Assembly: GCF_042477335.2 (NCBI RefSeq)
Contig: NC_091246.1
Location: 252,617,001-252,681,000 of the forward strand
Direction of reading: 5' to 3'
Origin: Ovis canadensis
Lineage: Eukaryota; Chordata; Mammalia; Artiodactyla; Bovidae
DNA: 64,000 bases
Made by a program: the position numbers and the translations under genes. Below are positions 1 to 13,959 of this stretch, piece by piece. Positions within the stretch are counted from its first letter, which is position 1; each line of letters starts with the position of its first letter. The notes beneath the pieces are model-generated. The model ran no database searches. It saw nothing but the letters and a program-made list of their open reading frames with translations, and was not told where the DNA came from.

Positions 1-84
1 TCCCAGGGACGAGGGAGCCTGGTAGGCTGCCGTCTCTGGGGTCGCACGACTGAAGCGACTCAGCAGCAGCAGCAGCAGCAGGAG
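1..84 (+). repeat. 3' end of a Bov-A type SINE with (AGC)n tail
   Basis: The first 60 bases match the end of the ruminant BOV-A unit (gggagcctggtaggctgcc, then a gactgaagcgact motif), followed by an AGC trinucleotide run at 61-81. The element is cut by the window edge. It lies in a CAPZB intron. Confidence 0.8.
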
Positions 85-710
85 CTCTGATTCAGTATTG
101 CCGCAGACCTGCAGAGGAGGCTGAGTTCCAGCCTCATTGTCGCAGCCGGTGCTCTGAAAGACCCATAGACCCCAGGGGTGTGCAGGCCCTGGAGCATCCC
201 GGAGGGGAGGAGAGCCCTATCTGCTCTCAGCGGGAGGAGTCTGGGCTGATGTTGCTGTGGGTATTTTTTTTCCCCCCCTCTTCTTTTTTACCTGTAAAGT
301 AACCATCCCCAAAGATAGGAATATCAGACTGTGACGATGACTCGGTAGTAGTGAGCCCCGTTGAGTGTCTGTTAGATGTCACGCACGTTAGTGGACCCTT
401 CCTCTGAGAGTGATGTGAAGCCTGGTGGCGTTGAGCCAGCTGGGCAGAGGCCGCAGAGCTAGTGTCGGGGGCAGCTCCAGCTCAGTCAGCTCAGGACTCC
501 TCGCTCTGTGCTCCTTCTGTGACCCACTCCCCGGCCCCAGAGGGCGCAGCACCCTCTCCCCTGCCCAGCAGACGTGCAGGACCCAGCCGTGAACCACCCG
601 TGGCGCCCCCATAGGGAGGGCCTGTAAACCCAGACGGACGTCCAGACGACTCTGGGCCAACGCGCCCCCTCCGGGACCTGGGGCGGTAATCTGCAGTTTG
701 ATGGGCTTAA

Positions 711-920
<210 letters not shown>

Positions 921-1072
921 TGAAGAGGGGGTGCTGTGATGTGTGAACCTGCTGCTTCCTGCAAGTGCCTACGGCCACGTGGACAGAGGCAAGGCGGGAG
1001 TGCAGTCGTCGCGGATGAAAAAGATCCCCGTGGGACTGGGGTACACGATTGCAGATTCAGCCCTAAGTTTAA

Positions 1073-1333
<261 letters not shown>

Positions 1334-3821
1334 TGAGTGGGCAGTGCCCGGGCCAGCCCCAGCGCTGGCCGTGTGTGGAGATGCGTGGGCAGCCGCCCCC
1401 ACAGGGTCCAGGGGCGGCCTCTGTGACTAATGGGGTCCCCCCGCAGGCCTGTGGGTGATTGCTGAGACTCAGTCACGGGAGATTTTTTTCCCCTTGGGTC
1501 AAGGTATTTGTGGTAAGATGATCCTGTGATATTTGGGACATGCTGATGGTTACATTTTCGAATGGATTCATTTCTTAATTGTGACTTCTGCCCGCAGGTG
1601 GCAGAAGTAAAAACCAGCTTAAGCAAAAACGGGAACAAGTCAGCTCACGTACTTGTGCAGTCCCGTCGTCGTCCAGCCCAGCGGGGTCTAAGACGCACGT
1701 GATGTGGGCGGGACCCCGAATCTCTGCATGGGGGCGCCTGGCAGCCTCTGGCCGTCCTGGGGGAGGGCGTCTCCCTGCTGGCTCGGGCTGCCTGTCCAGA
1801 ACAGAATCACTTCCAGGGGCCGGGGTCACGTGACTACCCGCGGGTGGAGTTAGACGAACAGGGGGCGTCAGTTTCCTGAAGTGAAACCAGGCAGCTTTTC
1901 ATAGTTTTGCGGGGGGTCGGTGTGGGCACCGTGAGCAGTGCTGGCGGCCAGGCGGTCTGAGCACCAGGCCTCTAGGGGGTGGCCGTCAGAGTCCCCAGAA
2001 GGAGAGAAGCTGCTGAGCTGGAAGCTGCAGGGCTTCAGAAGGAGGAGGAGAGCCTGCTTCAGTCTCCGAACCAGTTACCAGCCTCCCCCCGCAGCTGCCT
2101 CGTGGTCACATCTCCTCTCTGCTCCGCTCCGGCCCCCCCACCCGCAGCAGTGCCCCAGGGACACGGGGTCACAAGGGAATGACAGTCAGCAGCATCGTCC
2201 ACTCCAAGCCCAAGCAGGGCACTCTCCAGACCCCAGAGTGTCTGTTCATCTCATTCTGAAAAAAAAACGAGCGTGTCTGGCTAAAGCAGTCCACAGCCTG
2301 TGTGAGGCACAGCGTCTGCACGTTAGAGGAGTTCAGAGGGCATCTCCCAACCCGACGGGACACCCTGTGCCGCCCTCCTTGGTGGCACCCCGGGGCACGC
2401 GGCCCTGGGGGTAGCCCACTTCCTTCATGTCAGCCTCTGCAGGAAGTGGCATCAGGAGAGAACCTGCTCTCCAGGGTGGGTCCCCTCCTGCTTGGCGGGC
2501 GCCCCGCAGGCGTGCGGTTGGCTGGGCTGGCGCCCCTGCTCCCGCCTCTTTCCCGTGAACTATTGACGGTCCAGGGATTTCCCGTTCTGTTTCTGTGTGG
2601 TTGATCTTGCTTAAAACAAGGTTTTCCCTGTGGACCCGCGTTCTGGACTCTGTCCCTTCTGCCCATGACAGATAGGTTGTGTCTCGGTTCCCATCATCCC
2701 TGGGTTCGTTGTTCCTTCCGGCTTTGTTCCCACACATTAACTCAGATGAATGAGTCTGTCTTCGTAGTCAGTCGCAGCCAAGCTCAGAGCTCTCCGGGAT
2801 GGCTGTCAGAGACTTCCGTAGAGGAAGTTGTGGGGCGCTGGTCTTTAGGGTGAGCTGGTTCGGTTCTCATTCACCACCTAAGCAGACTTCACATTTCCAA
2901 ACAGATGCTGTTTGAGCTACCTGTGGCTGAATGCCGCCTGCCGTTTCCCAGCCGGCTCCCGGCCGTGCTGGGACCAGGTGGCTGCAGGCTTGGCCTCACC
3001 CTCCTCATCCTCAGGACTCAGCGCGTCCCTGCACCTCAGGCTCCTTGGATGTTGCGAGAAGCCTTGCTCTGCTCTGTTCCCTGTCGCTGTGGCCCTGCAA
3101 GCCTGGCGGGGCAGGCAGGCTCGCCGAGAGGCTCGTCCTCTGCAGCTCAGTGGCACCTTTCTGCCTGCAGTCCAGTGTAGGAGGGCCCTGCATCAGCGCC
3201 GTGGACCGCAGAGCTGGTCACAGGTCCAGAGAGCGAGGGCCCCGCCCCGACCTACCAAATTGAGACCCCCATTTCATAAAAGTCTCCAAGTAATTTACGT
3301 GCCTGTTAACATTTGACAGACGCTACTTTTCTGGGTTCCACACCCAGTGCCATCTTGGCAGGGGTGGGGGTGACGCCCCATGACACCAACAACCATTGTG
3401 CGACCCCAGGAGAGTGTCCTGCACATCACTCTACCTGGAGACAGTGCCAGGCTGCGCATCCTGGGCTCAGTCCCAAACGGCAGCCTGCCCGCCCCCCCGA
3501 GACACACCTGCGCTTCTGAGCTACTGGCTACACATCAGAGGTTCCCACGACCCTTCCTTGGGGTCCATTAATTTATTAGAGCTGCTCACCGAACCCAGAA
3601 AAACCCGTTTACTGATTAGCCTGCAGGTTTATTGCAGCAGACGCTTAAACATTTCAGATCAACAGCCAGATGAAGAGGTCCACAGGGTGAGGTCTGAAGC
3701 AAGGCCTGCTGTCCTGATGGAGTTTTGGGGCCCTGCATGGTGGCACCTGGAAGTCAGTTGGTTTCTCAGCCTGGAAGCTCTCTGATTCCCATCTTTTGTG
3801 GGGTTTCACGGAGACTTCCTT

Positions 3822-4031
3822 GGGCTTCCCTGGTGACTCAGACGGTAAAGAATCTGCCTGCAATGCGGGAGACCAGGGTTTGATCCCTGGGTCGGGAAGA
3901 TCCTAGATAAGGAAATGACAATCCACGCCAGTATTCTTGCCAGGAGACTTCCACGGACAGAGGAGCCTGAGGGCTACAGTCCATGGCGTCACAAAGAGTC
4001 TGATACGACTGAGCAGCTCACACACACACAG
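3822..4031 (+). repeat. Bov-tA SINE
   Basis: Full-length tRNA-headed Bov-tA element. It begins gggcttccctggtgactcag, contains a degenerate B-box (ggtttgatccctgggt), and continues into the Bov-A body ending cgactgagcagctcacac with a short CA tail. It lies inside the large CAPZB intron. Confidence 0.85.
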
Positions 4032-5221
4032 AGACTCCCTGACAAAGGCGTGATTAACTCATGGGTGATTGATTTGACCTCCAGCCCTTCTCCCCCGACT
4101 GCCTGGAAACCAGGAGAGGGACTAAAGTCCCACCCCTCCGTTTGTGATTGGTGCCCCTGGTGACCAGGCCCCATCCTGAAATGGTTTCCAAAACACCGTG
4201 TTCACAGAAACCCAGTCGTGGTGGAAAGAGCTTGTTGTGAGTGACAGGGCACTTGTTTCCCCTCTATGTCCGCGAAGCGATTGATGTCAGGAACTGCAGA
4301 CGCGCCCGAATATCGTAAAAGATGCTGCCATTGCTACTCTCACTCAGGAAACTCCAGGGGTTTCGGGACCTGTGAGCCAGGAGCCATGGATGAAGGCCAG
4401 AGGCACATGAGGAATGGGTTTGGGTAGTCCGAATGACCAAGTGCGTGTTCCTTACGAGTCACAGTATCACAGCTGCTGTGAGCCTTTCTCTCGCCTGTCT
4501 TTGGCTCAGGTTATCATGAGCAGCTCGTCTCCAAGACGTCCCTTCCAAGCGTGTGTCAGGTGAACCGGGAGCTTGGACCACGAGGTGCCCCCTCCCCTAG
4601 AGCAGCCTTCAGTTCCTACTTCATGTGCTGCCTTAAGCTTCTAAGCAAGTTCAAGACCCTTGCTCAAGAGTCCGCGTTTAGGACTCGTAACAGGCCATCC
4701 CTTGGGGAGGCCTTTGCCCCGGGCCGGTGGTGCCTCTGTGTAACAGGAGAGGACACGCAGGCCTCGGGGAAGCCGGGCTGGCAGCCCTGCAGCGGCCCTG
4801 AGAACATCTGTTCACGTCTTCAGCCTGGAACTCCGTGAGGATCCCTTTTAATATCAAGATTTTTCTTTTTTTCAGTAAAATAATTACACTTTTAATAGCC
4901 ATTGAATGTGTTTTAACGTGTGGAAATCGTCAGCTGGGAACCTGGTTGGTTCTGGGGGCTCCATCGCTGCGCACGAGCTTTTTCTAGCTGCAGCGGGCTG
5001 GATCGCCTGCTCCTGGGCGCACAGGCATCCCATGCGCTGGCCCCTCTCGCTGTAGAGCCCGCGTTCTGGGCACCCCGGCTCCAGTCGTTTCAGCCCGTGG
5101 GCTTAGTAGCTCAGAGGCGTGTGGAACCGTCCCGGGCCAGGGATAGAGCCTGTGCACCCTGCACCGGCAGGTGGATCCTTGTGCTCTGTGCCACCAGGAA
5201 CATCCCTTAGTAACTTTTGTT

Positions 5222-5485
5222 TTTTTAACTTATTGAGTATATTTTAAATTAGAGGATAATTACCTAACAACATTGCAGTGGTTTCTTCCGTGCATTTCTA
5301 TGTTAGTTGCTCAGTCGTGTCCGACGGTTTACAACCCCTTGAACTGTAGCCCACCAGGCTCTTCTGTCCATGGGACCCTCCAGGCAAGAATTCTGGAGCG
5401 GGCTGCCAGTTCCTTCTCCAGGTTTCTCCCATGCCTCACCGTGAATCAGCCATAGGTATACATATGTCCCGTCACTCTTGACCTC
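5222..5485 (-). repeat. L1-BT 3' end (antisense) split by a Bov-tA
   Basis: Bases 5222-5300 and 5430-5485 read as the two halves of the antisense ruminant L1 3' untranslated end (aggataattacctaacaaca and gaatcagccataggtataca motifs). Between them, about 5303-5430, is an antisense Bov-tA/Bov-A fragment starting gctcagtcgtgtccgacgg. Confidence 0.65.
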
Positions 5486-5487
5486 CA

Positions 5488-5705
5488 GTTCAGTTCAGTC
5501 GCTCAGTCGTGTCCGACTCTGCGACCCCGTAAAGTGCAGCACGCCAGGCTTCCCTGTCCATCACCAACTCCCGGCGCTCACTCAGACTCGCATCCATCGA
5601 AGTGGCGACGCCATCCAGCCGTCTCACCCTGGGCCGTCCCTTCTCCCCCTGCCCCCGGTCCCCCCAGCGTCAGCGTCTTTTCCGCGAGTCAGCTCTTCGC
5701 CTTGG
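5488..5705 (-). repeat. BovB 3'-end fragment (ART2A/Bov-A-like), antisense
   Basis: Starts cagttcagtcgctcagtcgtg and continues through the antisense BovB 3' end (gcagcacgccaggcttccct, ccatcaccaactcccg). It is diverged and GC-shifted towards its right end, where the match fades near 5705. Confidence 0.75.
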
Positions 5706-7579
5706 CAACTTACCTGCATTTGCGTTGCAGTCGCAGGAGCGTCTCCATGCTCTTGAACAGAAGCAGTGCAAGGCCTGTGCCTGCACTGGGGGTCGGAGCC
5801 TCAGGCACCCACAGAGAACCTGCCTGGAGCCACAGGGGGTCTCAGGGGTCCCCTTCTCTGGCCTCAGGGCAGGGCTGTCTCCAAACCCTCCCAGAACCAA
5901 GGCAAGTGCTTGCTGGGCAGAGCCCATCCTTCCCCAAGGAAACAGACCCTTGTTTTCCAGGAGGCACTGATGAGGCGGGGCAATGGAACCCCCAGGCAGC
6001 TGGCTCCCCCCACCCTGCCACCCGAGGAGTGCTGGAAAATCCTAAATCCGTATCCGGAGACGGCTTCCTGCATCACTTACCGCTCTGAACTGTTTATAAT
6101 TCCACCCAGTTTACAGTGACCTGGACAAATATTTAATCCCCAGCCTTCCTAATAGTTTAAATCAGAGCTGTCAGCCCACGGCCAGGGCCTGGTTCCGGCT
6201 TGCCGTGCACGGCGCCTGCTGCCAAGCCAAACGCCGGCCCGATGAGAGGCTGTCCTCAGCGCGCCGGGCCGGGCTGCGGGCCTGTGTGGATTGCCTTGTG
6301 CTCTCGGCTCTAATGAGGAAACTCAGGCTTCTGTCATCATCCTCGCGGCCTGTCACATAACTCATCCGAGGCACGTTAAAGCCGGGGCTGGTTTCCAATG
6401 TAAGTAACTGCAGGAGGCGGGCCCGGGAGGCCACAAGGGTGACAGATGAAATCTAAGTTAATGATGCGTAGTTTCTGCGCAAACGGGGAAATGAGAGTTG
6501 TGGGTTTAGCTGTTTGTCCCAGGTGAACCTTGGGGGAAACGCCTCTGGTTCTCTTGGACGGGAAGCCAGGGGGTTCCAGGAAAGCCGAGCGGATCAGCAA
6601 TAGGGTGGACGCTGGGGTGGCGTGGGCTGTCTCCACGGGTCAGGTTGTGGACAGCATAGCATCACTTAGCAGGTGAGGAGACTGGGGTTCCGGCTCTTCA
6701 GTAGTTTGCCCCGTGGTGACTTAATGAAGTGGCGGGCAGAGCTGGGACGTGAGCCCAGATTTGCCCCCTAGGAAAACGGGAAAAGGCTGCGTGCTGCCAC
6801 GCGCATCTTTTGGTCTTAGCCTGTCCCCGCGCCTGGTGCTCATGAGATGCTCAGTGAGCACTTGCACACTCGGGCGTTGAGCAGTTGGCTCAGTGTAGAC
6901 AGGACGCTGCCCCGTGGGCGCCCGGGGACTCGGGGGGCAGCGGCCGTGGGTGAGTGGGCCGCACCTGCAGAGGCCCCTGGAGGGGCCAGGCCTCCCTGGG
7001 CCGTGCTCCGCCGTGCTGCCCTTTGGGTGTCTCTTGTAGGAACCAGGCTGGCCACAGGGGACACCGTCACCGCCGGAAGCAGTGAGGAGGCCTTTAAGGT
7101 TTTTAAGCAGTCGACCGGTCAGATGTGTATCTTCAAAAGGTGGCTCTGTGCACGGAGTGGAGGCCGGGTTGGCAGGAGGGGGCCGTTAGACCCGCCCAGG
7201 AGAGGGGTGGCCAGGGGCCAGGGCATCTGGCCTGTGGCCAGCGGGTCAGTGAAGGGGCGTCACGGCCGGAAATACAAGGAGGATCTTGGGGTGACCCCCA
7301 CAAGGTGTGTGCCCTGGGGTCAGAGGGCTCTTCCCTGGCATGAGTACCTCTGTGAGGCTGCAGCTGCTGACGCTGGGTGTGCGGAGGGAGGGCCCCGTCT
7401 TCCCGGGGCCTCGGTGCTGAGCCCCCGCCGCCCTGGCCCCAGGGGTCAGGAGCCGCCAGCCGGTTCGAGGGCCGCCAGCACATCCTGGCCACGCCACAGC
7501 CACCCCTTCCTGGGCTGACCCCAGGCTCCCCAGCGTTCCCGCTTCCCTCGCCTGTCTTGAGTGGCAGGCCGGGCCAGGT

Positions 7580-7668
7580 CTTAGCAGTGGATGCACGGTC
7601 TGCAGCTCTGTGGCACATGGAGTCTGGGTCCCTGACTGGGGATCGAGCCCGGGCCCCTTTGCTGGGAG
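7580..7668 (-). repeat. CHR-type SINE fragment, antisense
   Basis: The stretch tctgcagctctgtggcacatgg, then gtccctgactggggatcgagc, matches the antisense tRNA-derived cetartiodactyl CHR SINE. Old and partial. Confidence 0.5.
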
Positions 7669-8869
7669 ATGAGGGTCTAAGTCTCCTGGTGCCTGGCCCT
7701 GGCTCGGGCTTGGCGGCATTTGCCGCCCCACCCCCCCGGTCCCCGAGGGCCCCTTTCCTTGGCTCCTCGGGCTTTGCCTCCGTGCCCTCCTTGCTCGGTG
7801 TGGACAGTAGGAGCTGCTTGCGCTGACTGTCTTTCCCTCTCGGTGAGCGTGCCCGCCTGGCTGACCCACCAGCAGCGGGGATGCTCAGACAGCACCTGCC
7901 CCTGCCAACTCAGCCCCGCCTTTGTTTCCTCCTCACCGAAGGGCGTCCCTTAGGGCCACACATCCCTGGAAGACAGAGCGGACACGATGTTTTGGCAAGT
8001 CCCTGCAGCCGTGGGGCCGTGGGAAGCAAGTGGGGGTGGTCTTCACAGGGGCTCTCACAGACCGACCTTGTCGGGGCGAGGGCAGACGCTGGCCCCCGGG
8101 CCCCCGCGGGAAGGCCGCCGGCTGCGCACCAGCACGCCCGAGGATGCCGCACCGCGAGGTCACTGCTGTGTGTCAGCGGGACGTGGGAAAAGGCGGGACC
8201 ACGGGTCTCTGGAAGGAAACCCATGGGCCAGGCCCTGCAGATGTGTGTTTGATTTTTTTTTTTCCTCAGATTCTAAATATTTAACAACAAAGGTGGAATG
8301 TCTCGTGGGGCGGGGAGGTGAGGCCAGTCCCTTGCTCCCCACGCGGCGTCTGCACGCAGTGAAGCTCCAGTCGGTGCCCCTGCCTATGGGTCGAGGCCGG
8401 GAAACCCGCTTCGACCCTTGCTGGGCGCTCGGGCCGGGCAGAGGCCCGTGGCCTCCCTTGCAGATGTGGGGAGGCCGGGTCCGCACCAGGCCGGGGGTGG
8501 TTCAGGGAGGGCCTTCTCCTGGGGGAGGCCCAGCTGCAGCTGGTCCCTGTTCTCTGAGGCTCCCAGGTTCGGGGTAGAGAGGCTTCACGGTGTGGGTTCT
8601 GGGGGCGCCCCCGTGCAGGTCGGGTGTCCTGGGGTGGAACGGCCCCGGCCTGGTCCAGGGGGCGAGCCAGCATGAGGCTGCCGCCCTGTGCCGTGCCCCA
8701 CCAGGAAGGTCGGGCAGGAGTGGAGTGGAGAGCTGAGGGAGGGCAGGGACAGGGAGGCAGGCAGGGCAGGGACGGAGCCGCTTGGAATGTCTGAGCCCTG
8801 CATTGCGGTCTGGCCTTGATTTTTCCTGTAAGGAGCATGGATGAGGTTGAGCAAATGGAGAAGTCTCCT

Positions 8870-9085
8870 GGAAGAAAACAGGTTTTGGAATCATCCAGGC
8901 TGTCGTCCCAATCCCAGCCCATTCTCCTTCCAGCTGTGTGACCTGGACAAACCACTTCCCTTCTCTGAAGTTCAGCATTTTTACCAGTGAGCCCATAACG
9001 CCCCTTTGGAAACTGTTAGAGCAGAAATAAAAGCCGCCTTGAGGCCCAGGTTCTGCCTGGTAAATAAAATAGTAGCTGTTGCTGC
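8870..9085 (+). repeat. MIR element
   Basis: Contains the MIR core gtgtgacctggacaaaccac followed by a diverged cttctctgaagttcag segment, the ancient mammalian-wide repeat. Intronic in CAPZB. Confidence 0.6.
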
Positions 9086-12000
9086 TGGTACCATGTGCCA
9101 TGCAGGCTAGGCTCTATTAAATTTTTCCTGAACTGGGTGGACGGAAGCTCTGCTGCGAGGCTGTCCAACCACTATCTTCCGCTTGCCAGCGTGCCAGGCC
9201 CTGGTCTCCAGCCCCAGGCTGACCTGGAGCCGGCCTGAGGCGAATCCTGGGAACTGTGTAGCCGTGGAGCCCGGCGCCACTCGGGGGCCGGGGCGGGTGT
9301 TGGCTCACCCCGAGCACGGCAGCAGCAAGGAGATGGAGGCCTTTCCAGGCTGAGGCCTGGCCCCGGGGCTGCAGAACGGGAGCCGCCTGCCAGGCTGGCT
9401 TCCCACAGGGCCCCGGAGAAGCGCTGCTCGGCACTCTGCTCACGTTTTCCCTTTTGAGGAAAACAGCCTGCTTTCTAAACAGGCCCGTGTCCTCCGCGTC
9501 TCCCGGCCGCAGAGGGGAGCCGGGGGTACCGGGCGGGGGTGGGCAAGCTGGGCTCTGACTTCAGACTCGGCTGGAACCACCTTGTGGAACATCTGTGCGA
9601 CCACAGCCTATAAAAATGTTTTCCTCTGGCAGCCGCTTTTATGAGATGTAATAATATCCGCGTTGCAAAAATAGCTTTGTTTTTGGTGGGTCAGCACTGC
9701 CAGTGAGCTGACCCTGACCAGGTGTGGAGGGAGTCAGCAGGGGGGCTGTGGAAACGTGTGTGTGTGCCAGGCCCCTGTCCCCCTCCCAGCCCACCCTCTT
9801 CCTTCCCTTCCCCGGGCCCCTGCTGGGCCTTTGCCTTGGGGTCAGATTTCTGGCCTCGAGCTCCGCAGCCCCTTGGGTCCTCCCGGAGAGTTTGTCTGCT
9901 CCCAGAGAAGGCTCATGCCCCTGCCCAGGCCTCTCGACTTCTGAGAGCCTGGCAGTGCCAGCCTCTCCCTTTGTGGGAAGACAGCTCCGATTCTGAAGCA
10001 GAGATGATGCCCAAGCTGCCCAACACCCGATGGGGCTTCACTGACCCCACGGCCCTGAGCCCTTTGCCTCCGGTCCTGGCCTCAGCTCTGGGTGATAGGT
10101 GCTCATTTAAGGTGGGAATTCTCATTGAGCTCACCGCCTCCATGCTTCCCTGGGCGTGCCAGGGATCCACCAGCCGTGCGGAGCTGGGGAAACTGATTTG
10201 TGGGAGGACGTAATTCACTTGGGCCGGAGCCCCAGGCCTCTCCTTGCCCAGAAGAGCAGCTCTGAGCGGCCATCAGGCCAGGCACAGGAGCCTTCTCCCT
10301 GGGGGAGGAGAGAATCCTGGGTGCCCGCGTGTTGGTGTCGAGATTGCCTTTCCGGATTGGGTGGGCAGCCTCCGTCCTCCCCCCGGCAGGCGGGGTTCTG
10401 GCCCCTGCTGCGCACGTGTGCCCGCGCTCCAGCCGCGGGGGCCGAGCGCATCTCACGGATGCTGTGACTCTGCCCGGCGGGGGCGCGTCTCATGCTTGAA
10501 GTGGTGACATTCACAAGCATGCACACCCCCTGCTTTGTGGGGACCCCTGGAACCTCTGAAGATCGAGTCTCCCCGGGACCCTTGGCTAGAGTGCCTGGGG
10601 GGCCCAGGGCCCAGGGGCGGGCAGAGCAGCCGGTCCTGCCGGCATCTCGCCCCCTCTCTGGCTTGGCCGGCCCTCCGCAGAGCAGTCTGCTCAGAGCCAG
10701 GTATCTTCCCTCTCAGAGACTTGGCTCCCTGGCTTTGGAGGGCGAGGACTTGGCTTCCAGACCGTCACTCCACTCTGGTTCCCCCCCTCCCCAGCTTGTA
10801 GCGTCGTGACACAGGGCCGCCTGTTCCTCCAGGGACCCCTCTGGGGACCCGGAGCTCCTGGCTGTGTGAGCAGGCGCTGTGACAGCTCCGCCGCCCTCGG
10901 CAGTGCCGGGCATCGCTGGACCGCCCTGCCAGGCAGCAGGTTTCGGAGCGCGGCCACGACCTCCTGTGTCCTCCTCCTCCTGGCCTGAAACGCCCACGTG
11001 CTTTCCCGTTTCTTGGGCTCGGGGCATGCAGACCGTGGACACAGAAGAGCGTGTCCATGGCTCTCTGAAACCCAGACTGCACCCGGCCGTGCCGATGGGG
11101 CTGGGCCGAGAGGGGGCCCTGCAGCTCCATCAGGGAAGGGGGTGGGCACGCGGCCCCTGACCTGGGCACCAGGAACAGTTTCATTTTGATCCCGAAAGGT
11201 GCACGAACGCCGTCCTAGCAGGCATCTCGTATTCTTGTCAAGGGAAATCACCCAGAACCCACAGGTCTCTGTGCTGGACCTGTTCCCCATGTTGCTCTCA
11301 GTGAGAGTAACGTCTGAGCCAAAGTATGTGGTCTGCGTTTGCCCGGGTGCACGCAGGCACACTGCAGCGGAAGGTCCAGCAGGGCTGTCATCTGGACAGG
11401 CTCTGTGATGTCTGCCTGCCTGCTTCCTCGGGTGCGTGGTGGTCCTGAGGAGGGGCAGACAGACCGAGGCCCGGAAGCTCTGTGCTCCGCCACCGACCTG
11501 TGCCTCTGTCTGGGAGCAACCCGTCCGTCACCTCCACCCTTGACGCCGGTGGCCCACCCCACGAACGCTATGCGCCTTCCCTTTGGTCCTGCACAGACAG
11601 ACAGACCCAGGGCACAGCAGGGAATCCTGCGGGCGGCCCCGGGGAGCCGGCGGGCTGTGGTCCAGCCAGAGCCGCAGGATCCTGGGTGGGAAGTTGCCAC
11701 AGGGACGCACTCTCGAGGAGCCTGTGTTCCTCAGCCCAGCATCCCCGTCACCGCCAGAAACTGGAGACTCTCACGGTGGGTCGTGTCCACAGCCAGCCTG
11801 CACTGGCTCCTGGAGCATCTGATTTGAAAACGCGCCGGCAGATGGCTTTTTTTTTTGCTGGTCCCACCAAAAGTTGTGGCCTGGATCAGCGTCAGGCCAG
11901 TGTTTGCCTTCTGTCATGAAAGTGGGGTCAGCCTCCGCCCTCTGCAGAGTTCTGGTACCTCTGAAGCATCCTCTAGCTTTTCAGGGAGGTCTGTGTCTTG

Positions 12001-12400
12001 GAGTCAGATTTGTCTGGCCCTGAAGCCTAATCATTTTAAACGATCTGTTTCTCTGCTATCACCACCTGCTTCCAGCTCTGTCTCCCTCTTAACTGGGTGT
12101 GTTGTACCCTTCCCAGCCTAGAAGTCATCCTGAAATTCATCGGTAAGAGAAGTCAAACCCAGTGAGGCGACGGAGGCCTTTAGCCTCTGCACAGACTGCT
12201 GTCCAGCGCAGGCGTCCACCCTGCCCTGCTCCCCGGCTCTGAAGGTGGTTAGCCGCCCACCTCCACTCTGCTCTCACTGATCTGAGTTCCTCCTGCACTC
12301 TCGCCTCCCTGACCCGGCTCCTGTCTCTGTGTCCTGTCTCTCGGGCACCTCCAGGGTCTGTTTCCTCAGCGACAGTGACTACAGTCAGGCGCCGGTCGGG

Positions 12401-12438
12401 GTGGGCGGCATCGGGCGCCGTGGGCGGCATCGGGCGCC
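12401..12438 (+). repeat. 19-bp tandem duplication
   Basis: The unit gtgggcggcatcgggcgcc occurs twice in direct succession. Small GC-rich intronic duplication in CAPZB; no function visible. Confidence 0.8.
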
Positions 12439-13182
12439 TAGTGGTCCGCTCGGTGCCCGTGAGCGTCACAGCTGCATCTGCCCTGGAGGGATGTGTGATC
12501 GTGGAGAGAATAAGCCCCGAACATGTGGAGGAAGTGCGGGCAGTCGTGGTGTCGTGCCGTGACTCGGCGTTCACGTCAGGGGCCTCGTTGCCTTCTCCCC
12601 TTTCCTGTCGGCCCTCAGAGGGCTCATCCCTGGGCCAGAACCAACTCGCTGGGCACCTCTCCTCCAGAGCCCCCATCGTCCCTGCAGAAGGGCCATCTAC
12701 GTTGTTAGATACTAAAGAGACAAGTTCAAAAAAGTCATTGGTTTGGACAATTTGGAAAATAGCGGAGGGCCTCTGAGAGAATTGAGAAGAAGAAGAATAC
12801 TGGGATGAGTGACAGGAAGTCGGGAGAAAAGAGCTGTGCCCCCTCGACAGGCGTGGCAGAGAGGAAGGCAAGAGCTGGGCCACCAGACGGCTAAGCAGAG
12901 GCTCTCCTGCAGCGCTTTCGTAGCTGTAGGCGGTGGATGGTGCGCGTCCTTTCTGGCCACGCACTCCCCAGGAGGGGCCACGCCTTCAGCAGGAGTGGAC
13001 GGAACACAGGATGGGAAGTGGGCATGGCAGTGACCCGGGCTCTGCCTTCCCCGCGGGTGTGACTTTGGGCGAGTCGCCCCTTCGGCCTGGGCCTGGGGTC
13101 CCCTGTCTGACACCCGGGCTGTTGCCCCCCCACCCCTCCCGCTGTAGCTACCAGGCACGGCCGCCGCTGGCAGGCACCTTAG

Positions 13183-13959
<777 letters not shown>

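Noticed and set aside
3822-3900. tRNA-like A/B-box sequences at many sites
   Set aside because: They are heads of tRNA-derived Bov-tA and CHR SINEs, not tRNA genes; no cloverleaf with an anticodon arm in place.
6847-7518. 223-codon open frame on + inside CAPZB intron
   Set aside because: Low-complexity GC-rich translation without homology; not flanked by fitting splice sites in the CAPZB frame.
12137-12964. 275-codon open frame on - inside CAPZB
   Set aside because: Antisense to a large intron, no recognisable protein, likely chance; no evidence of an antisense gene.
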